The notes: a model not told the origin generated them from the sequence alone. Positions 7,190 through 16,238 are shown, numbered from the stretch's first letter. The stretch is 64,000 nt of DNA from Achromobacter aegrifaciens (GCF_902859735.1 NZ_CADIJY010000001.1:868001-932000); one strand, 5' to 3'. Program-made: numbers and translations.

Positions 7190-9072
7190 CTCTGCGGTTC
7201 ATCATTGCGGTCCTGGCGCTGCTGACGCTGTCGCGGCTGGGGCTGGCCTTCTGGATGTGGGACCGGGTGGAGGCGGCAGGGGGGCTGGGGCCGCTGCTGC
7301 TGGGCGGCCTGCGCATCGACGTCTGCCTGATGTCCATGGTGATCGCGCTGCCGGCGGTGTTTTCGCCCTGGTTCGGGCATCGGCCGCTGGCCGCCCGCAT
7401 CACCGCCTGGTGGTTCCGCGCCTGGTGGATGCTGTTCGTGCTGCTGGAGGTTTCCACGCCGCAGTTCATCGCGGAATACGATACGCGGCCAAACCGGCTT
7501 TATTTCATCTATCTGCTCAATCCGAAGGAAGTCGGTTCGATGCTGTGGCAGGGCTACAAGGGCGTGCTGCTGGCGGCCTTTGTGGTGCTGGTGCTGGCGG
7601 CCTGGCTGTCGGTCCGCCTGTTTCCGACCCGCACGCGCGATCCCTTCATGTCGTGGTGGAAACGGCCGGTGGCTTCATTCGTGATCCTGGCGCTGGTGTT
7701 CTTGGGCGCGCGCGGCACGCTGGAGCATCGTCCGATCAATCCGGCCAAGGTTGCCTACAGTTCGGACGCCATGGTCAACGCGCTGGCGCTGAATTCGCTG
7801 TATAGCGTGTTCGATGCCGCCTACCGCATGCGCGATGAGCGTTCCTCGGCCGCGATGTATCCCAGGATGGCTGTGGACGAAATGAATGCCATTGTGCGTG
7901 AGAAGGCGGGACTGACGGGGGCGCCGCTGGATGCGCGCTATCCCAGCCTGCATGAGCAGAAGGCGACGGTGCGCCGGGACAAGCCGCTGAATCTGGTCAT
8001 CATCCTGCAGGAAAGCCTGGGCGCGCAGTATGTGGGCAGCCTGGGCGGGCGTGACCTGACGCCCAATATCGACCGGCTGGGCAAGGAAGGCTGGATGTTC
8101 CACCGTGCCTATGCGACGGGCACGCGTTCGGTGCGGGGCATCGAGGCGGTGACGGCGGGGTTCCTGCCCAGCGTGGCCGACGCGGTGGTGAAGCTGCCGC
8201 GTTCGCAGACGGGTTTCTTCACGCTGGCGCAGGTGTTGGGCAAGCATGGCTACCATTCGCGTTTCGTGTACGGGGGCGAGTCGCACTTTGACAATATGCG
8301 GGCCTTTTTCCTGGGCAACGGTTTCGATGAAATAGTGGATCGTCCCAAGTTCGTGAATCCGGTGTTCGAGGGGTCGTGGGGAGCGTCGGACGAGGACATG
8401 TTCAATCAGGTGGACCGGCTGCTGCGCGCGGATGGCGACAAGCCGGTGTTCACGCTGGCATTCTCGGTGACGAACCATTCGCCGTGGGAGTATCCGGAAG
8501 GGCGCATCAAGCCGGTGGGCGATCCGGCGACGGTGGATAACACTGTGCGCTATGCGGACTGGGCGCTGGGGCAGTTCTTCGACAAGGCGCGCAAGGCGCC
8601 GTACTGGGACAACACGGTGTTCCTGGTGATTGCAGATCACGATTCGCGTGTTTACGGTTCCATTCCGGTGCCGGTGCGGCATTTCCAGATTCCTGCGCTG
8701 ATTCTGGGGGCGGGGATTGCGCCTCGGCAGGATGAACGGTTGGTCAGCCAGATCGATATGGCGCCTACCATGCTGTCCTTGATGGGCCTGGACAATGTGA
8801 ATCCGATGCTGGGCGTGGACCTGACGCAGCGGGATCCTGATCGGGCGATGATGCAGTACGCGGATAATTTCGGGTATCTGCGGGGGGATCAGCTGCTGGT
8901 GCTGGAGCCTTCGAAGGCGCCGCGGCAGTTCAGGTATGAGGCTGCGCCTGTGGGGCGGGATGAGGTTTATGCGCCGGTGGAACCTTTGGATCCTCGGCTC
9001 TCGGAAGAGGCTTTGGCGCATGCTTTGTGGGCTAGTTGGGCTTATCGGGAAGAGCGGTATCGGTTGCCTTGA
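7177..9072 (+). CDS. LTA-synthase-like membrane sulfatase (phosphoglycerol transferase family)
   Basis: A 631-aa protein with an N-terminal membrane part of about five helices (about 7-25, 45-65, 75-95, 130-155, 165-180) and a C-terminal alkaline-phosphatase-superfamily sulfatase domain (about 265-580). Visible catalytic-type motifs are VIILQESLGAQYVGS, the threonine region YATGTRSVRGIEAV that normally holds the nucleophile, DNMRAFFLGNGFDE, and FLVIADHDSRVYG for metal binding. Homologues move phosphoglycerol from phosphatidylglycerol onto glycans (OpgB/MdoB in Gram-negatives) or phosphoethanolamine onto LPS. In a Gram-negative host an osmoregulated-glucan or surface-glycan modification role is plausible but not proven. 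GGGGGAG 10 nt before the ATG supports the start. Confidence 0.85.
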   Translation: MRRLTLRFIIAVLALLTLSRLGLAFWMWDRVEAAGGLGPLLLGGLRIDVCLMSMVIALPAVFSPWFGHRPLAARITAWWFRAWWMLFVLLEVSTPQFIAEYDTRPNRLYFIYLLNPKEVGSMLWQGYKGVLLAAFVVLVLAAWLSVRLFPTRTRDPFMSWWKRPVASFVILALVFLGARGTLEHRPINPAKVAYSSDAMVNALALNSLYSVFDAAYRMRDERSSAAMYPRMAVDEMNAIVREKAGLTGAPLDARYPSLHEQKATVRRDKPLNLVIILQESLGAQYVGSLGGRDLTPNIDRLGKEGWMFHRAYATGTRSVRGIEAVTAGFLPSVADAVVKLPRSQTGFFTLAQVLGKHGYHSRFVYGGESHFDNMRAFFLGNGFDEIVDRPKFVNPVFEGSWGASDEDMFNQVDRLLRADGDKPVFTLAFSVTNHSPWEYPEGRIKPVGDPATVDNTVRYADWALGQFFDKARKAPYWDNTVFLVIADHDSRVYGSIPVPVRHFQIPALILGAGIAPRQDERLVSQIDMAPTMLSLMGLDNVNPMLGVDLTQRDPDRAMMQYADNFGYLRGDQLLVLEPSKAPRQFRYEAAPVGRDEVYAPVEPLDPRLSEEALAHALWASWAYREERYRLP

Positions 9073-9113
9073 TGGCGGCGTGGTTTGTGCGGGATGCTGC
9101 TGGTTCTTAAGAC

Positions 9114-9277
9114 GCTTGGAGCGTTGGGGGCCTGGGGCGCGCGGGGCAACGATTGCGGTCCGGAGCCTTCGCTCCGGACTTCCCCGTCGTCATCTTCGTC
9201 AAGGCCTTCGGCCTTTCCTTCAGATTCCCTCGGGCTTATCGACGCCCCGCGCGCCCCAGGCCCCCAACGCCCCAAGC
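9114..9277. repeat. 34-bp inverted repeat enclosing two hairpins
   Basis: The left arm 9114-9147 and right arm 9244-9277 are reverse complements over 34 bp with one mismatch. The enclosed 96 bp holds two further perfect hairpins: GTCCGGAGC / GCTCCGGAC at 9158-9179 with a CTTC loop, and AAGGCC / GGCCTT at 9201-9215. The folded form would be a closed multi-branch structure on either strand. There is no T-tract after it, so it is not a simple intrinsic terminator. Confidence 0.85.
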
Positions 9278-9370
9278 TTCGGTTTTTGAAACTTTACCGT
9301 CGCGGGGGTGGGTGGTTTGCTTGGCGTGCTTGCCGCGGGCGGCGGGGCGGTGGAAGATTTTGCGGTGCCC

Positions 9371-9404
9371 GCTCGATCAGGCCGCCCGGGCGGCCTGATC
9401 GAGC
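9371..9404. repeat. Perfect 34-bp palindrome
   Basis: The half-site GCTCGATCAGGCCGCCC at 9371-9387 is followed at once by its exact reverse complement at 9388-9404, with no loop. The element is independent of the previous repeat. It could be a dispersed intergenic repeat, a protein-binding site or a transcript-end structure; no T-run follows on either strand. Confidence 0.85.
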
Positions 9405-9509
9405 ATACGCGGTGTCTTGCGCTGTGTTGCCGTGGGTGGTGGCGCTGTGCGCTGATCGTGGCTTGATTCTGCGCAAGTCGAGTTTTTGCTGAAGGTAGGA
9501 AACTGGCGC

Positions 9510-10526
9510 ATGACTTTTCCTGAATCGTCTTCCGGGGCTGGCCGCGCTGCGCCTGCCCAATCAAACAAATCCAGTGCTCGCGCGCCTGCGCGCCGTCGCG
9601 TGTTGCCATTGCCGCGTGGACGTTTCGCCTGGGTGACGGGCGTTATCAGCACCGTCTGGCTGGCGCTCAACACGGTGTTCTGGTGCCTGCTGCTGTTCCC
9701 GCTGGCCTTGTTGAAGCTGCTGCTGCCATTCGCGGCGGTCAGGCGGGGTGTCGATCCCGTGCTCAACGGCATTGCCACGGCCTGGGTGTCCTGCAACGCC
9801 GGATGGCTGGCGCGGATCCAGGATGTGCCCTGGGATGTACAGGGCAATGACGGCCTGCGCTATGCGGACTGGTATCTGGTGAACTGCAATCACCAGTCCT
9901 GGGTGGATATCTTCGTGTTGCAGCAGTCGCTGAACCGGCGTATTCCGTTGCTGAAGTTCTTCCTGAAGCAGCAGCTGATCTATGTGCCGGTGATCGGGCT
10001 GGCGTGGTGGGCGCTGGATTTTCCGTTCATGAAGCGCCACGGCAAGGCGGCGTTGCGCCGCAATCCGGATTTGGGGCGGCAGGATCAGGAGACTGCGCGG
10101 CGGGCCTGCGCGAAGTTCTCGCTGGTGCCGACCAGCGTGATGGTATTTGCTGAAGGGACGCGTTTCAGTCCTGCCAAGCGCGATGCGCAAGGATCGCCGT
10201 ATCGGCATCTGCTCAAGCCCAAGGCGGGTGGACTGGCGGTGGCGTTGAATGCGATGGGCAAGCGGTTTCGTTCGATGATAGACGTGACGATCGTCTATCC
10301 GGATGGTGCGCCCAGCTTCTGGGATCTGGCCTGCGGTCGTGCGGGGCAGGTGCTGGTGCGCATGCGGCAGTTGCCGGTGCCGCCGGAGTTTTGCGAAGGC
10401 AACTACTCCGGCGACAAGGCGTTCCGTACGACCTTTCACCACTGGCTGGGCCAGCAGTGGCAGGCCAAGGACGATGAGATCGAGGCGTTGACGGCGCCCG
10501 CCAGGGCGGGCGCCGGCGCGGACTAG
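9510..10526 (+). CDS. PlsC-type 1-acylglycerol-3-phosphate acyltransferase
   Basis: A 338-aa membrane-bound acyltransferase that acylates lysophosphatidic acid or a related lysolipid in phospholipid synthesis. An N-terminal Arg-rich tail precedes a hydrophobic segment (about 42-75). The catalytic HX4D motif is NHQSWVD (His128, Asp133). The substrate-binding motif is FAEGTRFSP, and a later KAGG segment is also conserved. The length and the PFMKRHGKAALR region resemble the YihG-like subgroup of PlsC homologues. ATG 9510 has AGGAAA upstream; an in-frame TTG at 9486 is less likely. It converges on fahA with only 7 bp between stop codons and no terminator. Confidence 0.87.
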   Translation: MTFPESSSGAGRAAPAQSNKSSARAPARRRVLPLPRGRFAWVTGVISTVWLALNTVFWCLLLFPLALLKLLLPFAAVRRGVDPVLNGIATAWVSCNAGWLARIQDVPWDVQGNDGLRYADWYLVNCNHQSWVDIFVLQQSLNRRIPLLKFFLKQQLIYVPVIGLAWWALDFPFMKRHGKAALRRNPDLGRQDQETARRACAKFSLVPTSVMVFAEGTRFSPAKRDAQGSPYRHLLKPKAGGLAVALNAMGKRFRSMIDVTIVYPDGAPSFWDLACGRAGQVLVRMRQLPVPPEFCEGNYSGDKAFRTTFHHWLGQQWQAKDDEIEALTAPARAGAGAD

Positions 10527-10533
10527 GCGCGGA

Positions 10534-11850
10534 TCAGGCGCGGGCGGGCAGCACGGTGCCGGAGCAGGCGCCGAAGCCGATGCGCGGATAGCCTGCCTTC
10601 ACGCATTCGGCGCGGATGATGACCTGGTCGCCATCCTGCAGGAAGGTGCGCTTTTCGCCCCAAGGCAGGTCGATGGGATTCTTGCCGCCGTTGCACAGTT
10701 CCAGCAGCGAGCCGGCTTCCGAAGGTTGCGGGCCGGACAGGGTGCCGGTGCCCAGCATGTCGCCGGGTTGCAGGTTGCAGCCGTTGACGGTGTGGTGGGT
10801 GATCAGCTGCGCCACGTTCCAGTAGGCATCGCGGAAGTTGCTGCGCGACAGGAAGGCCGGCGGCTGCTTGTCGGCGCGCGATTTTTCGGTGGTCAGCAGG
10901 ACTTCCATCTGCACGTCGAAGGCGCCCTTGGCGCGGTTCGCATCGGATGCCAGGTAGGGCAGGGGCTGCGGTTCGGACGGGCCGCGCATCCACTGCGTGC
11001 GGAACGGTTCCAGCGCTTCCATGGTGACGACCCAGGGCGAGATCGTGGAGGCGAAGTTCTTGGCCAGGAAGGGGCCCAGGGGCTGGTATTCCCAGGCCTG
11101 GATGTCGCGCGCCGACCAGTCGTTCAGGATGCACAGGCCGAACACGTGCGATTCGGCGTCGGCCAGGGGGATGCGGTCGCCCTGGGCGTTGCCGGTGCCG
11201 ACGAAGATGCCCAGTTCCAGTTCGTAGTCCAGGCGGGCGCAGGGGCCGAACTGCGGCGCTTCGCCTTCATTGGCGGGACGGGTCTGGCCGACGGGGCGGG
11301 GGAACTTCTGATCCACGCCGATGCTGGAGGCGCGGCCGTGGTAGCCGATGGGCACCCACTTGTAGTTCGGCAACAGGGGATTGTCGGGGCGGAATTGCTT
11401 GCCCACGGCGGTGGCGTGGTGCACCGAGATGTAGAAGTCGGTGTAGTCGCCGATGCGGGCGGGCGTGGTGTATTCGGCGTCGGCTTGCGCGACGAGCAGG
11501 GGCTCGACCGTGCCGCGCAGGGCAGCGCCTTCGCGCAGTGCGCGCGACAGCGCCAGGCGCAGGGCGCTCCAGTGGGCCTGGCCCAGGGCCATCAGGTCGT
11601 TCAGGCTGTCCGTGGCGCACGCGGCCAGGGCTTCCGCTGCCAGGCCCTCGAAGGGCTGTTTGGCGGCCAGCGCGGCCAGGTCCAGGATCTGGTCGCCGAT
11701 GGCCACGCCGGGGCGGAACGACTCCGTCGAACCCTTGCGGCGGAAGGTGGCATAGGGCAGGTTCTGCACCGGGAAATCCGACTCGCCGGTGTTGGCGCTG
11801 GCGATCCAGCTCTTCAGGGACGGGTCGTGGGTTTCGTTGATGGTGGTCAT
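10534..11850 (-). CDS. fahA: Fumarylacetoacetase
   Basis: The last enzyme of tyrosine/homogentisate catabolism, hydrolysing 4-fumarylacetoacetate to fumarate and acetoacetate in the cytosol. At 438 aa it is of normal length. It has the N-terminal SH3-like FAH_N domain (about 20-120, including NLPYATFRRKG) and the catalytic FAH fold (about 125-430). Recognisable segments are YTDFYISVHHATAVGKQFRP with metal/catalytic residues, PIGYHGRASSI, LDYELELGIFVGTGN with the metal-binding acidic residues, NDWSARDIQAWEYQPLGPF and GDMLGTGTLSGP. It follows hmgA on the same strand with a 124-bp gap that holds a strong hairpin, so the two probably share a transcript. Maleylacetoacetate isomerase is not in the immediate neighbourhood. 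Confidence 0.96.
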   Translation of the reverse strand: MTTINETHDPSLKSWIASANTGESDFPVQNLPYATFRRKGSTESFRPGVAIGDQILDLAALAAKQPFEGLAAEALAACATDSLNDLMALGQAHWSALRLALSRALREGAALRGTVEPLLVAQADAEYTTPARIGDYTDFYISVHHATAVGKQFRPDNPLLPNYKWVPIGYHGRASSIGVDQKFPRPVGQTRPANEGEAPQFGPCARLDYELELGIFVGTGNAQGDRIPLADAESHVFGLCILNDWSARDIQAWEYQPLGPFLAKNFASTISPWVVTMEALEPFRTQWMRGPSEPQPLPYLASDANRAKGAFDVQMEVLLTTEKSRADKQPPAFLSRSNFRDAYWNVAQLITHHTVNGCNLQPGDMLGTGTLSGPQPSEAGSLLELCNGGKNPIDLPWGEKRTFLQDGDQVIIRAECVKAGYPRIGFGACSGTVLPARA

Positions 11851-11919
11851 GGCTGCGTGTCTCTTTCAGTGTGGTTATGCGGTGGCCGGGCGTCAGGCGC
11901 CGGAAATTACAAATGCCAA

Positions 11920-11947
11920 GCGGCGATGAGCTTGCGCTCATCGCCGC
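11920..11947 (-). other. Hairpin between hmgA and fahA
   Basis: A perfect 12-bp stem (GCGGCGATGAGC and its complement). Read on the minus strand the loop is GCAA, a GNRA tetraloop. Only TTGGCATTTG follows, so termination would be weak. It more likely modulates hmgA-fahA transcript stability or read-through. Confidence 0.6.
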
Positions 11948-11974
11948 GGGCGTGGATGGCAGAAGGCCTGCGCG

Positions 11975-13273
11975 TCACGCCTTGCTGGGGTCGAAATGCT
12001 TGGCGATGCCCTGCCAGCACCGGTAGTAGTCGCCTTGCAATTCTACCGAGGCCAGCGCCTGCTCCGTGGGGCGGATGACGCGCCGCGTCTCGAACATGAA
12101 GGCCATCGTGTCGCGGATGTAGTGGGCCTTGCTGGTATCGGCGTGCGAGGCCTTTTCGAAAGTCTCGGCGTCGGGGCCGTGGCCGCTCATGCAGTTGTGC
12201 AGGCTGGCGCCGCCCGGCGCGAAACCGTCGGCCTTGGCGTCGTAGACGCCCTGGATCAGCCCCATGAATTCGCTGGCGATGTTGCGGTGGAACCAGGGCG
12301 GACGGAAGGTGTTCTCCATGGCCAGGATGCGCGGCGGGAAGATCGCAAAATCCATGTTGGCCGTTCCCGGGGTGTCCGACGGCGCGGTCAGCACCGTGAA
12401 GATCGAGGGATCCGGATGGTCGTAGCTGATGGAGCCGACGGTGTTGAAGTTGCGCAGGTCGTACTTGTACGGCGCATGCGTGCCGTGCCAGGCCACCACG
12501 TTCAACGGCGAATGGTCGATGGAAGCGCGCCAGAAGCCGCCCGTGAACTTGGCGATGAGTTCGAAGTCGCCTTCGAGGTCTTCGTACCAGGCCACCGGGG
12601 TCTTGAAGTCGCGGGCATTGGCCAGGCAGTTCGAGCCGATGGGGCCCAGCTCCGGCAGGCGCATGGCCGCGCCGAAGTTTTCCAGCATGTAGCCGCGCGC
12701 GTTGCCGTCCAGCAGTTCAACGCGGAAGCGCACACCGCGCGGGATGACGGCGATTTCCAGCGGTTCCAGGTCGATCAGGCCCAGCTCCGTGGCCAGGCGC
12801 AGGCGGCCTTCCTGCGGCACCAGCAGCAGTTCGCCGTCGGCGTTGTAGAAGTAGCGCCCTTGCATCGAACGGTTGGCCGCATACAGGTGGATGCCTACGC
12901 CGCTGAGTTCGTCGGGGCCGCCGTTGCCGCCCCAGGTCTTCACGCCTTCCAGGAAGTCGGTGGGGGCGGCGGGGATGGGCAACGGGCTCCAGCGCAACTG
13001 ATTGGGCGTGACGGGACCTTGGCCGAAGGTGCTTTGCCAGCCGGCGGCGCCGTCAAAGGCCTCGAACGGCTTGTGCTGCGCGCCGGGACGGATGCGGTAG
13101 AGCCAGGAGCGGCGGTTTTCGCTGCGCGGCGCGGTGAAGGCGGTGCCGGACAACTGCTCGGCGTACAGGCCGTAGGGGCATTGCTGCGGCGAATTGCGGC
13201 CCAGCGGCAGCGCGCCGGGCAGGGCTTCGGTAGCGCAACTGTTGCCGAAGCCGGTCTGGTATTGCAGTTCCAT
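11975..13273 (-). CDS. hmgA: Homogentisate 1,2-dioxygenase
   Basis: A non-haem Fe(II) dioxygenase that opens the homogentisate ring to maleylacetoacetate. The 432 aa match the family length. Diagnostic stretches are [19 protein letters not shown] at the N-terminus, the [16 protein letters not shown] segment, and the C-terminal iron-binding region with [16 protein letters not shown] (His and Glu ligands) and [11 protein letters not shown] (His). ATG 13273 is preceded by GGAGGAATCC, an ideal ribosome-binding site, so the longer open frame to 13399 is not used. It is transcribed away from a LysR gene; the shared 165-bp region contains a LysR-type half-site pair. Confidence 0.97.
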   Translation of the reverse strand: MELQYQTGFGNSCATEALPGALPLGRNSPQQCPYGLYAEQLSGTAFTAPRSENRRSWLYRIRPGAQHKPFEAFDGAAGWQSTFGQGPVTPNQLRWSPLPIPAAPTDFLEGVKTWGGNGGPDELSGVGIHLYAANRSMQGRYFYNADGELLLVPQEGRLRLATELGLIDLEPLEIAVIPRGVRFRVELLDGNARGYMLENFGAAMRLPELGPIGSNCLANARDFKTPVAWYEDLEGDFELIAKFTGGFWRASIDHSPLNVVAWHGTHAPYKYDLRNFNTVGSISYDHPDPSIFTVLTAPSDTPGTANMDFAIFPPRILAMENTFRPPWFHRNIASEFMGLIQGVYDAKADGFAPGGASLHNCMSGHGPDAETFEKASHADTSKAHYIRDTMAFMFETRRVIRPTEQALASVELQGDYYRCWQGIAKHFDPSKA

Positions 13274-13408
13274 GGATTCCTCCTGAGCGGCGGCGCGGTG
13301 CTTGGCCGCGCGGCCTGGTGCGGGTGGCTCGTGCGGAAGGTTTCCGGAGCCCATATGGCATTGTCGGAAAAAATCCCCGCTACGGCTATGGGAATGCAAA
13401 AATAGAGA

Positions 13409-13427
13409 CTATAAATTTTGTGAATAG
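13409..13427. promoter_or_regulatory. LysR-type T-N11-A site between hmgA and its divergent regulator
   Basis: CTAT (13409-13412), 11 bp, then ATAG (13424-13427) is a perfect inverted repeat of the T-N11-A class bound by LysR proteins. It lies 12 bp before the LysR start and within the hmgA upstream region, a layout suited to self-repression and control of hmgA. Confidence 0.55.
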
Positions 13428-13438
13428 TAGGGGGGCGT

Positions 13439-14347
13439 ATGGCCGAGCTGCGCGATGTCGATCTGAATCTGCTGCTGTTGTTCCAGCATCTGCTGGAGGA
13501 CCGCAATCTGTCGGCCGTGGCGCGGCGCATGGACCTGTCGCAACCCGCGGTCAGCAACGCGCTGCGCCGCCTGCGCGAAGCATTCGGCGACGATCTGTTC
13601 GTGCGCACGGCGCAGGGCATGCTGCCCACGCCGCGCGCGCAGCGCCTGGCGGGCCCAGTCAGCGAGGCGTTGACCATGTTGTCGCAGGCCCTGAAAGACC
13701 AGGACGTCTTCGATGCCGCCACCAGCACCCGCCGCTTCCGGGTGGCGATGACGGACGTGGGCGAAATTCACTTCATGCCGCGCCTGATGGAAGTCTGCGT
13801 GCAGGTGGCGCCGCAGGTGCGCATCGATTCGGTGCGGGTGCAGGGACCGGATCTGCCGCGGGAAATGGAGGCGGGGCGGGTGGATCTGGCGATCGGCGCA
13901 TTCGATGAAATGGGGGCGGGTACGCTACAGCGCATGCTGTTCCGCCAGGGCTATGCGACCCTGTTCCGGCAGGCGCATCCGACGGCGCACGCCGGCATGA
14001 GCCTCAAGGCCTTCCGGGCCGAGCGCCACCTCATCGTGTCGCGCGCGGCGCCCTATGGGCAGGTCAACCAGTCCATGGAACGCGCCGGCGTCGATCTGGC
14101 CGAGCATTTCAGCGTGCCGCATTTTTCGGCCGTGCCCTACATCGTCAGCGCGACCGACCTGCTGGCCACCGTGCCCGAAAAACTTGCCGCCAGCGCCGCG
14201 CCGCCATTCGGCCTGCGCTACATGACGCCGCCGATAAGAGTGCCGGCGCTGCAGACCAACATGTACTGGCAGCGCCGGGTGGACCGCGACAGCGGCAACC
14301 AATGGCTGCGCGCGTTGATCGTCAATGCGTTCGCGGTCGGGGCGTGA
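13439..14347 (+). CDS. LysR-family transcriptional regulator
   Basis: A 302-aa regulator. The N-terminal winged helix (about 5-65) has the usual LysR form: LNLLLLFQHLLEDRNLSAVA, MDLSQPAVSNALRRLRE, then DDLFVRTAQGMLPTPRA. The C-terminal LysR substrate-binding domain is about 92-295. AGGGGGG precedes the ATG at 13439. It is divergent from hmgA-fahA with a T-N11-A site in between, so control of homogentisate breakdown is the simplest reading. Note that pseudomonads use an IclR-type HmgR for this job, so a LysR regulator would be a different solution. The downstream monooxygenase cluster is another possible target. Confidence 0.88.
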   Translation: MAELRDVDLNLLLLFQHLLEDRNLSAVARRMDLSQPAVSNALRRLREAFGDDLFVRTAQGMLPTPRAQRLAGPVSEALTMLSQALKDQDVFDAATSTRRFRVAMTDVGEIHFMPRLMEVCVQVAPQVRIDSVRVQGPDLPREMEAGRVDLAIGAFDEMGAGTLQRMLFRQGYATLFRQAHPTAHAGMSLKAFRAERHLIVSRAAPYGQVNQSMERAGVDLAEHFSVPHFSAVPYIVSATDLLATVPEKLAASAAPPFGLRYMTPPIRVPALQTNMYWQRRVDRDSGNQWLRALIVNAFAVGA

Positions 14348-14353
14348 AGGGAA

Positions 14354-14548
14354 CTACGGCGCCACGGACGCCCGCGCTTGCCGCAGCGCCTCGCGCAGCA
14401 CTTCCATGTCGCCCAGGTGGTTGGCCAGCAACAGGATCAGCGCCGCGTTGAGCTCCTGGCTTTGCTCGTTGGTGAGGTCGCGGTGGGTCTCGATCAGCGC
14501 TTCGTAGAAGTCGTCAGGCGAGACCAGGTTGGTTTCGGTAATCAGCAT
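14354..14548 (-). CDS. DUF2783 small protein
   Basis: A 64-aa acidic protein (MLITETNLVSPDDFYEALIE ... SQELNAALILLLANHLGD). The DDFYEAL and LNAxLILLLANHxGD pattern matches what I recall of the DUF2783 family, whose members sit beside FAD-dependent aromatic monooxygenases. Function unknown; it may assist the monooxygenase. It starts 19 bp after the monooxygenase stop, so it is the last gene of that operon. Its stop is 6 bp from the LysR stop on the other strand. Confidence 0.7.
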   Translation of the reverse strand: MLITETNLVSPDDFYEALIETHRDLTNEQSQELNAALILLLANHLGDMEVLREALRQARASVAP

Positions 14549-14567
14549 GATGGAGTGATCTCGAAGT

Positions 14568-16238
14568 TCAGGCCCGGCCCGTGGCGCGGCTGACGGCCGC
14601 GGTGACGGCGCCGGCGTCGAAGGCGCGCCAGCGGGCGGTGATGTGCTGGTCGGGGCGGATCAGGTAGGCCGTGCCGGCTTGCGCGTCATAGCGCTTGCCC
14701 AGGCAGCCTTCGCGGTCCGTGACGGACGCCAGCTCGTTGGGCAGCGCGGACAGATCGCATTGCGGGCTGGCGACCAGCACGGCCTTGACCGGCACAGGCG
14801 CCATGCGCAGCGCCTGGAGGGCAAGCAGCGTGTTGCGGTCGGGCAGGGCGTCGCCACAGAAGAACGCCAGCACGAATTCACCGTCCAATTGCGCCAGCCA
14901 CCAATCTTGCGCGTTCACGGGCGCGTCCAGCGCCACCGCGCCCGGCACCATGCGGCCGCTGAAGGCGTCGGTGTCCGGCGTGTTCAGCGGCGAGCCGGTG
15001 TAGGTCGCGGGCAGCGACAGGCGGCCGCTGTTGACCAGCGAGCGCGCGAACGGATGGGTCTTGGCCAGGTTCAGCACCGCGTTGCGGAAATTGCGGCTGA
15101 TGTCGCTCTTGGGCGTGATGAAATCGGTGGCGCGCGACGAATTCAGGATGTTCTCGTCGGCGGCGTATTCGCGTTCGACGGCGTAGCTGTCGATCAGTGT
15201 CTCGGGCGCCTGGCCGGCCAGCACCAGCTTCAGTTTCCAGGCCAGGTTCTCCGCGTCCTGCACGCCGCTGTTGGCGCCGCGGGCGCCGAACGGCGATACG
15301 CGGTGCGCGGAGTCGCCGGCGAAGACGACGCGGCCGTGGCGGAACTTGTCCATGCGTTCGCACGCGAAGGTATAGACGCTGACCCATTCCAGCTCGAAGC
15401 GAGCGTCGGGGCCCAGCAGTGCGCGGATGCGCGGCAGCACGTTTTCAGGCTTGACGGCCTCGACCGGGTCGGCGTTCCAGCCCAGCTGGAAGTCGATGCG
15501 CCAGACATTGTCGGGCTGGCGGTGCAAGAGCACGGACTGGTTGGGATGGAAGGGCGGGTCGAACCAGAACCAGCGCTCGGTCGGGAAGTCCGCCTGCATC
15601 TTGACGTCGGCGATGAGGAAGCGGTCGCGGAAGATGCGGCCGTGGCTTTCCTGGCCGATCAGCTTGCGCACCGGCGAACGCGCGCCGTCGCAGGCGATCA
15701 GCCAGTCGGCATGCAAGGCATACGCGCCGTCCGGGGTTTCCACGTTCAGGACCACGCCGTCATCGCGCTGCTCCAGGCCGACAACTTTGTTCTTCCAGCG
15801 CAGATCGATGTTGGGCTCCTGGCGCGCCTGCTCGTACAGATAGCCTTCGGCGTAGTACTGCTGCAGGTTGATGAAGGCCGGGCGGCGATGGCCGGGTTCG
15901 GGCAGCAGGTCGAAGCGCCAGACTTCCTGCTCACGGAAGAAGACCTTGCCCACGTTCCAGGACACGCCCTTGTCGATCATGCGTTGACCCACGCCCAGGC
16001 GGTCCCAGATCTCCAGCGTGCGCTTGGAGAAACAGATGGCGCGGGAGCCGGTCGACAGGCGGAAGTCGTCGTCCAGCACCACCACGCGCACGCCCTGGCG
16101 CGCCAGGTCCAGCGCCGTGGTCAGACCGACCGGGCCGGCTCCCACCACCACCACCTGATGGCGCGCCAGCTCGCTGGCGGCCTGGTCGGCGTGTTTTTCA
16201 TAGGCGAATTCCATCGCCTGAAAGTCGATGTCTCCCAC
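14568..16238 (-). CDS. FAD-dependent aromatic monooxygenase (MhpA-like)
   Basis: A 556-aa group A flavoprotein hydroxylase that uses NAD(P)H and O2 to hydroxylate a phenolic ring. The Rossmann FAD motif VVVVGAGPVGLTTALDLARQG is at about 28-48. The DG-type motif ACDGARSPVRKLIG is near 190, and the second FAD motif RVVFAGDSAHRVSPFGARG is near 310. The C-terminal thioredoxin-like domain ends around KRYDAQAGTAYLIRPDQHI. The GTG start at 16238 is supported by AGGAG 6 nt upstream. It lies between a metallo-hydrolase and a DUF2783 gene on the same strand. The natural substrate is not evident; relatives act on 3-hydroxyphenylpropionate, resorcinol-like and phenolic acids. Confidence 0.85.
   Translation of the reverse strand: MGDIDFQAMEFAYEKHADQAASELARHQVVVVGAGPVGLTTALDLARQGVRVVVLDDDFRLSTGSRAICFSKRTLEIWDRLGVGQRMIDKGVSWNVGKVFFREQEVWRFDLLPEPGHRRPAFINLQQYYAEGYLYEQARQEPNIDLRWKNKVVGLEQRDDGVVLNVETPDGAYALHADWLIACDGARSPVRKLIGQESHGRIFRDRFLIADVKMQADFPTERWFWFDPPFHPNQSVLLHRQPDNVWRIDFQLGWNADPVEAVKPENVLPRIRALLGPDARFELEWVSVYTFACERMDKFRHGRVVFAGDSAHRVSPFGARGANSGVQDAENLAWKLKLVLAGQAPETLIDSYAVEREYAADENILNSSRATDFITPKSDISRNFRNAVLNLAKTHPFARSLVNSGRLSLPATYTGSPLNTPDTDAFSGRMVPGAVALDAPVNAQDWWLAQLDGEFVLAFFCGDALPDRNTLLALQALRMAPVPVKAVLVASPQCDLSALPNELASVTDREGCLGKRYDAQAGTAYLIRPDQHITARWRAFDAGAVTAAVSRATGRA

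Larger units (their letters stand above)
9073..9509. other. Intergenic region dominated by two inverted repeats
   Basis: 437 bp without a supportable gene. Open frames on both strands in 9085-9609 are by-products of the symmetric, GC-rich repeats described in the next two entries. The acyltransferase ribosome-binding site (AGGAAA) is at the right end. Confidence 0.6.

Noticed and set aside
9085-9492. Overlapping frames in the repeat region
   Set aside because: They read through the inverted repeats on both strands and give near-identical peptide pieces in mirror positions; no ribosome-binding site or family.
10726-12078. 450-codon plus-strand frame over fahA
   Set aside because: Antisense shadow of fumarylacetoacetase; composition dominated by G, A, V, Q and R, with no domain.
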